DNA of 64,000 bases from positions 372,001 through 436,000 of the forward strand of contig NZ_RRCO01000001.1 of assembly GCF_003862475.1 (NCBI RefSeq), written 5' to 3'. Shown here piece by piece: positions 1 through 8,979 of this stretch. The notes below the pieces were generated by a model. It did no database searches and was not told the DNA's origin. It was given only the letters and a program-made list of their open reading frames with translations. The number at the start of each line of letters is the position of its first letter. Position 1 is the stretch's first letter. This stretch comes from Lachnoanaerobaculum gingivalis. Its GTDB lineage: Bacteria; Bacillota; Clostridia; Lachnospirales; Lachnospiraceae. A program made the translations under genes and the position numbers.

Positions 1-1369
1 ATCCGTATTTTTTGCCGGTTGCACCTTCAAGGAATGCGATATCATGTTCTCTGTTTTTTTCTCTCAACCTCTTCATGATATATTCAATAAGTTGATTCCT
101 TAAGTTCATTATTTCAAACTCATATTCAAGCATATCATCTGAGTATTTTTTTTGGTCAATACTGAAGCAGAAAAATCCGGCCGCAACTCCGTTTCTGTAT
201 AACTCATCCATTATCGGCATTTTATCAAACAGATTTGAGGACATATACTCACTTATAAGAGAAGGTAAACAGGTGGTTCCTGTATATATATCCTCTCTTA
301 TCTCATCCTCTGCTACAGAAGGCAACTGATATCCCGAATACATTTTCAAATAATCTTTTGCCTTTATTCCAAGTCTTGCCCCCTTACTCTCAGCACATGC
401 TCTAAGTCCTCTGTAGTCAACACATTCTTTTAAAAATTCTTCTCTGCTTTTAAACTTAAGCACTATTTCACATGTCTCATCATTTGGAGAATCAAAGTCC
501 TCTATATCGGCAAAGTCGAATTCAAAGTCATTTGCCATCAAATCTATTTCACCGAATATATCAATAAAGAGCTTTTCAAACACCTCCAAAGGCATATCAA
601 ATTCATCCGCATATATCACTATCTGCCTGTCGTCACTGACAAAAAATCTAAGTCCTGTTATATCATACTCTCTGTCATTAAAAAAAGATGTACTCGGAAT
701 ATCCGATTTCGGTGATATACCTATTTTTATATCAACAAGCTCTCTTAAGTCTTTCGGCATCCTATCCAGTATATATTGAAGCATGAAAATATCGGATTTA
801 TCATCACCTGCCTCAAGTTCCATTGCTCTATCCCCTATTATATGAGCATCGGTTTTTTGGGATATTTCCTTAATACCGTTTGCAATGACGGACAAAGCAT
901 TTGAATGAAAATCTTTATCAAGTTTATTGTACTTATTTATATCTTTACTTACATCTTCCCACATTGAACTTACTCTGTCTGACATTTTTATTCTTAAATC
1001 CGATTCCGACAGCATATCGGCACAGGAAGTCATCATTTCTATAGTATCACTGTCTCCCGGCTTTGAATCCAAAGCTTTTTTGAAGTAGTGTAGGGCAAGT
1101 CCGTCTTCATCCAAATAATAGTATGAATATGCCAACCTGAAATAATACTTATGATTTCCTCTGAAGTACTCCTCATGAGGCTTTAAAAGTTCAAGTGCCT
1201 GCGCAAACAACTTATATTCCCCCGGCTCTCCAAGGTTGTTATAAGCTCTTGCAAGTTCCGAATCCATCTCAGGTGTTCTGGCATTCTCAGGCAATATCTC
1301 AAGTGCATCAACCACACTCTCATACTCACCGTCATCATTCCAGGTTTTACATTGTTCAAGTAATTCCAT
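1..1369 (-). CDS. TPR-repeat protein, 3' end outside window
   Basis: Reading leftward from an ATG at 1369 (AGGAA ribosome binding site just upstream), an uninterrupted frame of about 456 codons runs off the left edge. The N-terminal 110 or so residues read as tetratricopeptide-like helices (LARAYNNLGE, YFRLAYSYYYLDED, ALHYFKKALDSKPGD), which usually mediate protein contacts. The rest is acidic and mixed alpha/beta with no catalytic motif that I recognise. No signal peptide or membrane segment is visible, so it is probably cytoplasmic. It is the last gene of its orientation before the gntP terminator. The function is unknown; the TPR call is fairly safe, the remainder is not assigned. Confidence 0.7.
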   Translation of the reverse strand, partial: MELLEQCKTWNDDGEYESVVDALEILPENARTPEMDSELARAYNNLGEPGEYKLFAQALELLKPHEEYFRGNHKYYFRLAYSYYYLDEDGLALHYFKKALDSKPGDSDTIEMMTSCADMLSESDLRIKMSDRVSSMWEDVSKDINKYNKLDKDFHSNALSVIANGIKEISQKTDAHIIGDRAMELEAGDDKSDIFMLQYILDRMPKDLRELVDIKIGISPKSDIPSTSFFNDREYDITGLRFFVSDDRQIVIYADEFDMPLEVFEKLFIDIFGEIDLMANDFEFDFADIEDFDSPNDETCEIVLKFKSREEFLKECVDYRGLRACAESKGARLGIKAKDYLKMYSGYQLPSVAEDEIREDIYTGTTCLPSLISEYMSSNLFDKMPIMDELYRNGVAAGFFCFSIDQKKYSDDMLEYEFEIMNLRNQLIEYIMKRLREKNREHDIAFLEGATGKKYG

Positions 1370-1528
1370 GTTATTTTCCTATAAAATTTATATTTTATCT
1401 TACCGAACTTATATCGGTAAACTTAGGAATCCATCCTTAAAACGCCTTAAGCGCAATCAATATAAATATACCATATATAAAAATTACTGTCAGCAGATTT
1501 CATAATATAATATTTTTCAATAAAAATA

Positions 1529-1562
1529 AGGCACAAATCTTACAGAAATAAAATTTGTGCCT
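1529..1562 (-). terminator. Intrinsic terminator after gntP
   Basis: The inverted repeat AGGCACAAAT / ATTTGTGCCT (arms 1529-1538 and 1553-1562) is followed on the minus strand by a T-rich run. It lies about 20 bp past the gntP stop and ends leftward transcription. Confidence 0.8.
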
Positions 1563-1582
1563 CTTAATAAAAGTCTGTTTAA

Positions 1583-2974
1583 TTAATGTAAAAATAAGCT
1601 GAGAAGCATTATTTCAACAATACCTGCAATACCTAAAAGTAATGTACACACTGTCTGTGTCTTATATCCCTTTTCAGGTGACATTGCACCGAAGTTTGTA
1701 ACAACCCAGAAATATGAGTCATTAGCATGTGAAACTGTCATTGCACCTGCACCGATTGCCATAGTTACAAGTGTAGCACTCATAGGACTTGCAAATCCAA
1801 GAGCCGGCAACAGTGGGGCAACAATACCTGCAGTAGTTGTAAGAGCTACTGTAGATGAACCCTGTGCACTCTTTAAAATAGCGGATAATAAGAACGGGAA
1901 AAGCATACCCATTGTGCTGAGAACCACTGCATGATCCTTTATAAAGTTAACCATATCAGATGATGCTATAACCTTACCAAGTACACCACCTGCCGCAGTC
2001 ACGAACAATATAGGTCCTACAGTCTTTAATGTCTCATTTGTAATGCTGTAGAAGTCCTTCATCTTGCCTGCACCTTGAAGCTGTAATACGCCGAAAACTG
2101 TACCAACTGCAAGAGCTATAATAGGTGTTCCGAGGAACTTTAAAACATCCGCACCTGTACCGCTCATCTTCATCATTGCAACTATTGATGCAATAGCCAT
2201 AAGTAATACAGGAACTAAAATAGGTGCTAAAGACAGCCATCCGCTTGGAAGCTTTCCATATTCTGCCACAAGCTCTTCATATGTCTTTGTAACTTCACCT
2301 GAGTCAGCCTCATCATCAGCCTTTACTCTCTTTCCGATGAATTTAGCATAGAATAAACCTGCTAAAAGAGGGAATATAGAACATACTGCACCCATACCCA
2401 TTACAAGTAAGAGGTTATCACCGATACCGAGTGTAGAAGCTGCCGCTATAGGTCCCGGTGTAGGCGGTATAAATACATGTGAAATGTAAAGACCTGCAGA
2501 AAGTCCTACTGTCATAGCTACAGATGACTGAGCGGTTCTCTTTACTAAAGCTTTTCTAATAGGGTTTAAGATAACAAATCCTGAATCACAGAATACAGGA
2601 ATTGAAACTACCCAACCCATAAGCTCTACTGCCAAAACAGGATTGTTTCTTCCAACCAGCTTTATAACCATATCTGCCAGTTTAAAAGCCGCACCTGTTT
2701 TCTCCAAAATTGTTCCGATCAGAGCACCAAGTATGATAACAATACCTATACTTGAAAAAGTACCTGCAAATCCTGCTCCGATAACACTTGCAAGACCTTG
2801 TATCTTTGTTCCGTCTTCCAATGTCTTATCTACAAGCGGTATTCCTGCTACAAGTCCCAAAATAAGTGATATACACATAATCGATATAAACGGATGTACA
2901 CCAAACTTTGAGATGGCAACTATCATCACGATAACCGCCAAAATAAACACGAATATAAGTGGTAAACCTGTCAT
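1583..2974 (-). CDS. gntP: GntP-family gluconate/sugar-acid permease
   Basis: This is a 463-residue, very hydrophobic inner-membrane protein of the GntP (gluconate:H+ symporter) family, and full length for it. About 12 membrane segments can be picked out. Family-typical stretches include GALIGTILEKTGAA near residue 85, the FIPPTPGPIAAA loop near residue 170, and HANDSYFWVVTNFG near residue 420. A strong ribosome binding site (AGGAGG) precedes the ATG. The upstream gene encodes a FucU/RbsD-type sugar mutarotase, but a terminator separates them, so they are neighbours rather than one operon. The exact substrate (gluconate, another sugar acid or a related anion) cannot be read from sequence. Confidence 0.88.
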   Translation of the reverse strand: MTGLPLIFVFILAVIVMIVAISKFGVHPFISIMCISLILGLVAGIPLVDKTLEDGTKIQGLASVIGAGFAGTFSSIGIVIILGALIGTILEKTGAAFKLADMVIKLVGRNNPVLAVELMGWVVSIPVFCDSGFVILNPIRKALVKRTAQSSVAMTVGLSAGLYISHVFIPPTPGPIAAASTLGIGDNLLLVMGMGAVCSIFPLLAGLFYAKFIGKRVKADDEADSGEVTKTYEELVAEYGKLPSGWLSLAPILVPVLLMAIASIVAMMKMSGTGADVLKFLGTPIIALAVGTVFGVLQLQGAGKMKDFYSITNETLKTVGPILFVTAAGGVLGKVIASSDMVNFIKDHAVVLSTMGMLFPFLLSAILKSAQGSSTVALTTTAGIVAPLLPALGFASPMSATLVTMAIGAGAMTVSHANDSYFWVVTNFGAMSPEKGYKTQTVCTLLLGIAGIVEIMLLSLFLH

Positions 2975-3141
2975 ATAAATCCTCCTTGTCTAGACATATG
3001 GGTATAAAATCACTTAATAATTATTAATATTTATCCCCTACTCCACTTAATAATATTGTAAACTTATTATATCATAATATCTAATAAATGCAATTCTAAC
3101 AACAAATTTTATATAAAGAATAATTTTTTAACAATTGTTTT

Positions 3142-3184
3142 CTAATAAAAACGCCAAGCAACAAGACTTGACGTTTTTATTAGT
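3142..3184 (-). terminator. Bidirectional terminator after fucU-like gene
   Basis: A long dyad with A/T-rich outer stem (CTAATAAAAACG...CGTTTTTATTAG) and GC-containing inner stem lies about 20 bp past the fucU-like stop. It gives a U-run in both directions. Confidence 0.8.
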
Positions 3185-3202
3185 GATATCGGTATTTTAT
3201 TT

Positions 3203-3643
3203 TCACATTACTCCCTTTTGGAGTATTATACAGCCATATGGCTGTCTTTCACTTGTACATACAGTGACAAATGCCCTTCCAGCTTTTTCATAAAACTTTG
3301 TTCTCTCAATAGTTCCTACAGCATCTTTATACCCATATTTTTTTGCCACAGCTTTTATATCTTCCCATACTTTATTATTGTCCATAACAACACCGGAATC
3401 AGCATCAGGAACCATATATTCAACAGGATGAACGGCATAGTCCGTATCTATAGGCAACAGCTGTAGTATCGCCTCCAACATCTCGGCTGCACTGTTGCCT
3501 TTTGCCTGTATACTTATCGCATTTGGACTTTTACTGTAAGGAGGGTAAAAATCATCTGCAATTACCATCAGATCTCCATGCCCCATATCTGCCATTGCTT
3601 TCAACAAATCAGATCCTATTCTTTCAGGAATACCCTTTAACAT
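3203..3643 (-). CDS. fucU: RbsD/FucU-family sugar mutarotase
   Basis: This 146-residue protein matches the RbsD/FucU family in length and in its N-terminus (MLKGIPERIGSDLLKAMADMGHGD). That segment contains the conserved catalytic His of the GHGD segment near residue 23. The C-terminal RAFVTVCTSERQPYGCIILQKGV is typical of the FucU branch. The family interconverts alpha and beta anomers of L-fucose (FucU) or D-ribose (RbsD) in the cytoplasm. Residues favour the fucose-type branch, but no fucose catabolic genes are present in the window, so the sugar is an inference. It has its own terminator and a 250-bp upstream region, so it is probably transcribed alone. Confidence 0.82.
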   Translation of the reverse strand: MLKGIPERIGSDLLKAMADMGHGDLMVIADDFYPPYSKSPNAISIQAKGNSAAEMLEAILQLLPIDTDYAVHPVEYMVPDADSGVVMDNNKVWEDIKAVAKKYGYKDAVGTIERTKFYEKAGRAFVTVCTSERQPYGCIILQKGVM

Positions 3644-3869
3644 AATTTTTCTCCTTTTAAATTAATACGACTCTGTCCCATATAAATACGATAATATCAT
3701 TTAATGTCTTTTTGTATATAGGCATATTCACTATTCTTTAGCATAATAATTATGCATATTGTATATTGCTTTAATTTACATATAATTTCAACCCTATATG
3801 TACTGCTTAATATTCATTCTTTCTTCCTTTAGTATTCCTCATATTTTTCAAATAAAACCATATATAAAA

Positions 3870-3898
3870 TTGACCTTACAGGCTTTTTTTTGTATAAT
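3870..3898 (+). promoter_or_regulatory. Promoter of the nitroreductase gene
   Basis: TTGACC (3870-3875), a 17-bp spacer and TATAAT (3893-3898) form a near-consensus sigma-A promoter about 50 bp before the start codon. The 303-bp stretch between the two divergent genes (3644-3946) is otherwise AT-rich and holds no further feature that I can support. Confidence 0.75.
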
Positions 3899-3946
3899 AT
3901 ATATAATTTAATCTTTTGGAATTTGTACTGTGGAGGGAATAAATGT

Positions 3947-4813
3947 ATGAATTATTTAGAACTTATTGAAAAGAGAAATTCTATCAGAGATTTTCTCAAA
4001 AAGCCTGTTGAGCAAGCTAAATTAGATGAGATAACAGGATTTTTTAATTCAGCTCAAAAGCTTTTCGATGTAAATACAAAAGTGCTTATAGCCGCAAAAG
4101 AAGATACCGCTCAAAGACTTTCAGGTGTGGCAGGATATCGTGGAAATGCTTTTAATGCTCCTGCTTACCTTGTTATTTTATCTGAGAATAAAGATAATTA
4201 TCTTGTAAATGCAGGATTTATGGCTGAACATATTATTTTAAAACTTGAAGAAATGGGATTGTCGTCATGTTTTTTGACTTGTGATGACAGTGAAATGGTA
4301 AAAAAGGTCTTACTTATCGAATCCGACATGGATATAGCCGCTATGGTTGCATTCGGATATGGTAAAAAAGAAAAGGATACTACAAAACTCAACATACACT
4401 CACCTTCTAATGTAAGTATCAGCAGCAAATCAGGGCATATTGCTCCAAAGATTGCAGTTACCGCTTTGGCATTTGATTCCGATTTTGATACTCCTTATAA
4501 TTTTGATGATGAATATGCGGATCCTGTTATTGCCGATGCACTTTATGCAGCCAGCCTTTCACCAAGCTTTTTGAATCATCAAAATTATCGCTTCGTTATA
4601 AACGGAACTCATGTTTATTTATTTAATAAATTTGACGAAGTGGTTACAAAGAATGACAATCTGTTGGGACTCGGTGCCGCAATGCTCAATTTCCATATGA
4701 TATTGTCATCAAAGTATTCGGGAATCGGAAACTGGAGCCTTGATGTTTCAAATATCAAACATGATTTTAAAAATCCAATTGACTATACTTTGGTAGCTGC
4801 TCTGGATATTTAA
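3947..4813 (+). CDS. Nitroreductase-family protein (atypical tandem)
   Basis: This is a 288-residue FMN-type nitroreductase-family protein. The start is set at the ATG at 3947 (MNYLELIEKRNSIRDF), about 9 bp after GGAGGG. The frame is open further upstream but has no ribosome binding site there. RNSIRDF is the conserved FMN-phosphate-binding start of the family, and GFMAEHIILKLEEMGLSSCF is the dimer-core helix. The family usually runs to 170-220 residues. The extra C-terminal half (from about residue 150) resembles a second nitroreductase-like half, as in putative TM-nitroreductases. It probably reduces quinones, nitro compounds or flavins; the substrate is unknown. Confidence 0.8.
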   Translation: MNYLELIEKRNSIRDFLKKPVEQAKLDEITGFFNSAQKLFDVNTKVLIAAKEDTAQRLSGVAGYRGNAFNAPAYLVILSENKDNYLVNAGFMAEHIILKLEEMGLSSCFLTCDDSEMVKKVLLIESDMDIAAMVAFGYGKKEKDTTKLNIHSPSNVSISSKSGHIAPKIAVTALAFDSDFDTPYNFDDEYADPVIADALYAASLSPSFLNHQNYRFVINGTHVYLFNKFDEVVTKNDNLLGLGAAMLNFHMILSSKYSGIGNWSLDVSNIKHDFKNPIDYTLVAALDI

Positions 4814-4821
4814 ATTTTTAA

Positions 4822-4849
4822 AAGGCACAGCCGGTTTCGACTGTGCCTT
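4822..4849. terminator. Bidirectional terminator between nitroreductase and dps
   Basis: The perfect stem AAGGCACAG / CTGTGCCTT (4822-4830 and 4841-4849) lies between convergent genes, with T-rich flanks on both sides. It can serve the nitroreductase gene on plus and dps on minus. Confidence 0.8.
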
Positions 4850-4864
4850 GAGCTTTTTTAGTGT

Positions 4865-5308
4865 TTAGTTTTGTGCAAATGCCTTAAGCATCCACAATGT
4901 CTTCTCATATTCTTTTACATAGCCTGTAAAGATATCTGCGGTAACAACATCGCCTTCCTTATCAGCCAATTCCACGATTTCCTTTGAATCGTTTACCCAG
5001 TATTCAACATCAATAGTTAGTATGCGAATAGCCTCGTCAATGTTGATGGCTTTGTCGGGAAGTTCCTTTACCTTGCTAATTTCCAACGCTTCTTTTAAGT
5101 TAGCTATCGGTAGAGCATCCTTAGCAAGTATTCTCTCAGCTACCTCGTCGATAATATCGGCTGTCTGATCGTAATATTCCTCCAGTTTGGAATGAAGAGT
5201 GAAAAATCCGTGTCCCTTCAGATTCCAGTGCATATTATGTAGTTTGATGTACATAATCTCCTGATTTGCCAAATAAGCATTCATTTTTGCAAGCAATTCC
5301 TGTTTCAT
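4865..5308 (-). CDS. dps: Dps/ferritin-like iron-storage protein
   Basis: This 147-residue protein belongs to the Dps family of dodecameric mini-ferritins, which oxidise and store Fe(II) and protect DNA from peroxide. The ferroxidase ligands at the dimer interface are visible: the HNMHWNLKG segment near residue 24, then the HSKLEEYYDQTADIIDEVAERI helix with conserved H, D and E. The start is placed at MKQELLAK because AAAGGAA lies 8 bp upstream. Upstream sit a Fur/PerR-like palindrome (5424-5438) and a small upstream reading frame with its own strong Shine-Dalgarno. Regulation by iron or peroxide is therefore likely. Confidence 0.92.
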   Translation of the reverse strand: MKQELLAKMNAYLANQEIMYIKLHNMHWNLKGHGFFTLHSKLEEYYDQTADIIDEVAERILAKDALPIANLKEALEISKVKELPDKAINIDEAIRILTIDVEYWVNDSKEIVELADKEGDVVTADIFTGYVKEYEKTLWMLKAFAQN

Positions 5309-5423
5309 AAAATATTCCTTTCTGCAAAATAATACCATTTATGCAATCCATTTCTATCACCTCCAACTTTTCATAAGAAACTGTATTTAAACTTTTATAA
5401 TTCTCATACAATCCCTTTTGAAA

Positions 5424-5438
5424 TGATAGTCTCTATCA
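5424..5438. promoter_or_regulatory. Fur/PerR-like operator upstream of dps
   Basis: The 15-bp sequence TGATAGTCTCTATCA is a perfect 6-3-6 inverted repeat and resembles the 7-1-7 Fur/PerR box (TGATAAT-N-ATTATCA). It lies about 116 bp before the dps start, just after a plausible TTGATT/TAGAAT promoter. Assignment to Fur versus PerR is not possible here. Confidence 0.5.
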
Positions 5439-5515
5439 AGAGGCAATTCTATTCTATCATTTTATACTACAAAATCAACACTTCCTACAAATGTATACAG
5501 TATACTTGTATAACT

Positions 5516-8338
5516 TTAGTCTAAGTATCTCTTCACATATTTTCCTGTATATGACTTTTCTATATTTGCTATCTCCTCAGGTGTACCTGTGGCTACCACT
5601 TCGCCACCTCCTGCACCGCCTTCGGGACCTATATCTATTATATAATCGGCACATTTTATAACATCCAGATTATGCTCTATTACAAGCACCGTATTTCCAC
5701 TGTCTGAGAGTCTTCTAAGTATCTCCACAAGCTTATGTACATCCGCAAAATGCAGTCCTGTCGTAGGCTCGTCCAGAATATAAATAGTCTTTCCTGTAGC
5801 CCTCTTTGAAAGCTCTGTTGCAAGCTTTATTCTCTGTGCCTCTCCACCGCTTAGCTCTGTAGACGGTTGACCAAGTTTGATATAAGAAAGACCTACATCA
5901 TACAAAGTCTGTATTTTTCTTGCTATAGTAGGCACATTTTCAAAAAAGGTCAATGCTTCTTCCACAGTCATATCAAGCACGTCATATATGGATTTTCCCT
6001 TGTACTTTACTTCCAAAGTCTCTCTGTTGTATCTCTTTCCGCCACATACTTCACATGGTACATACACATCAGGTAGGAAATGCATCTCTATCTTTATAAT
6101 GCCGTCACCTGAGCAGCTTTCACATCTTCCGCCCTTTACATTAAAGCTGAATCTGCCTTTCTTATAGCCTCTCATCTTGGCATCCTGAGTTGCTGCAAAC
6201 AGATCTCTGATCATATCAAATACACCGGTATATGTAGCCGGATTTGATCTAGGAGTCCTTCCTATTGGTGACTGATCTATTGCTATTACCTTATCAAGCT
6301 GCTCTGTACCTTCTATAGATTTATATTTACCGGGAATAGTATGAGCACGGTTTAGCTTCTTAGCCAACGCCTTATATACTATCTCATTTACCAGTGATGA
6401 CTTGCCCGATCCTGACACGCCTGTAACACAGGTCATCACTCCGGTAGGTATATCTACATTTATATTTTTCAGATTGTTTTGAGCTGCACCCTTGACTTTG
6501 AGCCATCCGGTAGGTGTTCTTCTGCTTTTTGGTACATCTATCTTTATCTCACCTGAAAGATACTTACCGGTAATGGAATTTGGATTTGCCATTATTTCCT
6601 TGGCAGTACCTGTAGCTACCACCTCACCGCCGTGACTTCCGGCTCCCGGTCCTATGTCCACTATATAGTCCGCTTCCATCATAGTGTCTTCATCATGCTC
6701 CACCACCAAAACTGAGTTTCCTAAATCTCTTAGATGTTTCAAAGTAGCAAGCAACTTGTCATTATCCCTTTGATGAAGTCCGATACTTGGCTCATCCAGT
6801 ATGTATGCCACGCCTACAAGACCTGAGCCTATCTGAGTAGCAAGTCTTATTCTTTGGGCTTCACCACCGCTAAGTGTACCTGTAGCTCTGGTAAGGCTTA
6901 GATAGTCAAGACCTACATCTATAAGGAAAGTAACTCTAGCTCTGATTTCCTTTAAAATCAACGCACCTATAGCTTCCTGCATCTTTGTAAGCTCCAAAGA
7001 ATCTATAAAGTTTCTAAAATCCGTAATAGACGCATCTGTAGCATCATAGATATTCTTTCCGCCAAGAGTCACTGCGAGAGCCTCTTTTTTAAGTCTTCTT
7101 CCGCCACATGACTTACATGGTGCAATTCTCATATACTGCTCATATTCTTCCTTGGCACTTTGAGAAAAGGTCTCTCTGTAACGCTTTTCCATGTTTTTTA
7201 TAAGACCTTCAAATATAACAGGATATACTCCGCTTCCTCTCTGGCCTGTATAGGCTACATCCACCTGCTCTGTGGTACCGTAAATCAATATATCATGTAT
7301 TTCCTTCGGATAATCCTCAAAAGGTGTATCCAGACTGAAGTTAAACTTTTCCGCCAAGGCTCTAAGCATAGCATTACTGAAGCTTTTTTTATCATTGCTG
7401 CTCTGCCAACCGAGCACTATTATAGCTCCCTGATTTATAGAAAGTGATTTATCCGGAATCATAAGATCTTCATCAAATTCCATAGTATATCCCAGTCCCG
7501 CACAGTCAGGGCAGGCTCCGAAGGGATTATTAAATGAAAATGTTCTCGGCTCCACCTCATCAATCGAAATACCGCAATCAGGACATGCAAAGTTTTGTGA
7601 AAACTTCATAGGCTCACCGTCTATCACATCAATGGTTGCATAGCCGCCTCCAAGATTTAGAGCGGCTTCCAATGAATCTGTAAGCCTTTTTTCTATATTT
7701 TCCTTTACTGAAAGTCTGTCTATTACAATATCAATGCTGTGCTTGATATTCTTTTCCAGTGTAATCTCCTCGCTGAGTTCATACATGTTTCCATCTATCA
7801 TAGCACGTACATAGCCTGATTTTTTTGCACTTTCAAGTACCTTCTCATGTCTACCTTTTTTGCCCTTTACCACAGGTGCAAGTATCATAAACTTGGTCTT
7901 TTCTGGAAGAGTGAGCACTCTGTCGACCATCTGATCAATACTCTGTCTATGTATCTCCTTACCGCAACAAGGGCAATGAGGAATACCTATTCTTGCATAC
8001 AAAAGTCTGAGGTAATCATAAATCTCCGTAACAGTACCTACTGTAGACCTCGGGTTTCTGTTTGTAGACTTTTGGTCTATTGAAATCGCAGGGGACAGCC
8101 CCTCTATACTTTCCACATCAGGCTTTTCCATCTGTCCAAGAAACATTCTGGCATATGAAGACATTGACTCCATATATCTTCTTTGTCCCTCGGCATATAT
8201 GGTATCGAACGCCAAAGAGGACTTTCCGGAACCGGAAAGCCCTGTTAAAACAACCAATTCTCCTCTTGGTATGTCCACTGATATATTTTTTAAATTGTGC
8301 TCGTTGGCACCTCTTATTTTTATATACTTTGTATCCAT
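5516..8338 (-). CDS. uvrA: UvrA, excinuclease ABC subunit A
   Basis: This is a 940-residue ABC-type ATPase that finds bulky DNA lesions and loads UvrB in nucleotide excision repair. Two ABC halves are visible: Walker [14 protein letters not shown] near residue 30 with [18 protein letters not shown] near 480, and [14 protein letters not shown] near 640 with [18 protein letters not shown] near 825. Zinc-finger cysteines [12 protein letters not shown]...CPDC and CESCSGDG...CEVCGG are all present. The start is the ATG at 8338, since GGAG lies 6 bp ahead; the ATG at 8350 overlaps the -10 box. An SOS-type operator precedes the gene, so LexA control is likely. Confidence 0.96.
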   Translation of the reverse strand: MDTKYIKIRGANEHNLKNISVDIPRGELVVLTGLSGSGKSSLAFDTIYAEGQRRYMESMSSYARMFLGQMEKPDVESIEGLSPAISIDQKSTNRNPRSTVGTVTEIYDYLRLLYARIGIPHCPCCGKEIHRQSIDQMVDRVLTLPEKTKFMILAPVVKGKKGRHEKVLESAKKSGYVRAMIDGNMYELSEEITLEKNIKHSIDIVIDRLSVKENIEKRLTDSLEAALNLGGGYATIDVIDGEPMKFSQNFACPDCGISIDEVEPRTFSFNNPFGACPDCAGLGYTMEFDEDLMIPDKSLSINQGAIIVLGWQSSNDKKSFSNAMLRALAEKFNFSLDTPFEDYPKEIHDILIYGTTEQVDVAYTGQRGSGVYPVIFEGLIKNMEKRYRETFSQSAKEEYEQYMRIAPCKSCGGRRLKKEALAVTLGGKNIYDATDASITDFRNFIDSLELTKMQEAIGALILKEIRARVTFLIDVGLDYLSLTRATGTLSGGEAQRIRLATQIGSGLVGVAYILDEPSIGLHQRDNDKLLATLKHLRDLGNSVLVVEHDEDTMMEADYIVDIGPGAGSHGGEVVATGTAKEIMANPNSITGKYLSGEIKIDVPKSRRTPTGWLKVKGAAQNNLKNINVDIPTGVMTCVTGVSGSGKSSLVNEIVYKALAKKLNRAHTIPGKYKSIEGTEQLDKVIAIDQSPIGRTPRSNPATYTGVFDMIRDLFAATQDAKMRGYKKGRFSFNVKGGRCESCSGDGIIKIEMHFLPDVYVPCEVCGGKRYNRETLEVKYKGKSIYDVLDMTVEEALTFFENVPTIARKIQTLYDVGLSYIKLGQPSTELSGGEAQRIKLATELSKRATGKTIYILDEPTTGLHFADVHKLVEILRRLSDSGNTVLVIEHNLDVIKCADYIIDIGPEGGAGGGEVVATGTPEEIANIEKSYTGKYVKRYLD

Positions 8339-8357
8339 TATTATCTCCATTATAATG

Positions 8358-8382
8358 TTCGAACAGTTCGAACATACTTTCG
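8358..8382 (-). promoter_or_regulatory. LexA (SOS) operator and -10 box of uvrA
   Basis: CGAACATACTTTCG (8369-8382) matches the Gram-positive LexA/DinR box CGAAC-N4-GTTCG with one mismatch. It overlaps a second palindrome, GTTCGAACAGTTCGAAC (8358-8374). On the minus strand a TATAAT -10 box follows immediately. LexA bound here would block the promoter, and DNA damage would release it. Confidence 0.72.
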
Positions 8383-8401
8383 TAACAGTATATAATTTAT
8401 T

Positions 8402-8911
8402 TTAATTTACGTCAATAATGGATATTATCTTTTTTACACAGTCCTCCACGCTGCCGTTATTCTCAACAGTATAGTCTGCATGCTTTTGATATTTTGAAAT
8501 CCTCATATCATACATCTTTTTAAGTTCTTCCTTTGACTTATCTCTTGCAAGTGGTCTGTTCGTATCTGAGAGCAGGTCTTCATATATCCTGTTAAAATCC
8601 CTTACAAGACATATGATAATGCCTCCACTTTTTAAAACCTCACCGTTTCTGTCAAATGTAAGCATTCCTCCGCCTGTGGAAATAACTCCGGACGTCATTT
8701 TGGAAACCTTTTTAGCTATATCATGCTCCAAATCTCTAAAATGATTCTCACCATGTTTTTCAAATATAGTAGGTATATCCATTTCATAGGTCTCTATCAA
8801 GAACTCATCGGTATCTATATAATTGGTAGAAATCTCCTTAGCCAACGCTCTTCCTACAGTTGTCTTTCCGCTCGCCATAAAGCCGCATAGTATAATTTTT
8901 TTATTTAACAT
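8402..8911 (-). CDS. aroK: Shikimate kinase
   Basis: This 169-residue enzyme phosphorylates shikimate at the 3-hydroxyl in the cytoplasmic chorismate pathway. Walker A GFMASGKTTVGRAL lies near residue 10. The shikimate-binding DTDE follows near residue 37. STGGGM near 78 and the lid arginine in NRPLARD near 118 complete the fold. Length is normal for AroK/AroL. It is followed 50-60 bp later by uvrA behind the uvrA promoter. It is a housekeeping copy, distant from the chorismate-consuming metallophore locus in the same window. Confidence 0.9.
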   Translation of the reverse strand: MLNKKIILCGFMASGKTTVGRALAKEISTNYIDTDEFLIETYEMDIPTIFEKHGENHFRDLEHDIAKKVSKMTSGVISTGGGMLTFDRNGEVLKSGGIIICLVRDFNRIYEDLLSDTNRPLARDKSKEELKKMYDMRISKYQKHADYTVENNGSVEDCVKKIISIIDVN

Positions 8912-8979
8912 ATATCAGTATCCGTTTCTATAAACAGCCACAAATGTTTTTGTTACACTTGTGGCTTCCAACTCATAAA

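Noticed and set aside
1195-1440. 81-codon frame on plus opposite the TPR gene start
   Set aside because: It is His/Gln-rich and antisense to the TPR coding region, with no initiation signals.
2034-2240. Open frame on minus inside gntP
   Set aside because: It overlaps a confident permease gene in another frame, has no ribosome site and shows no family signature.
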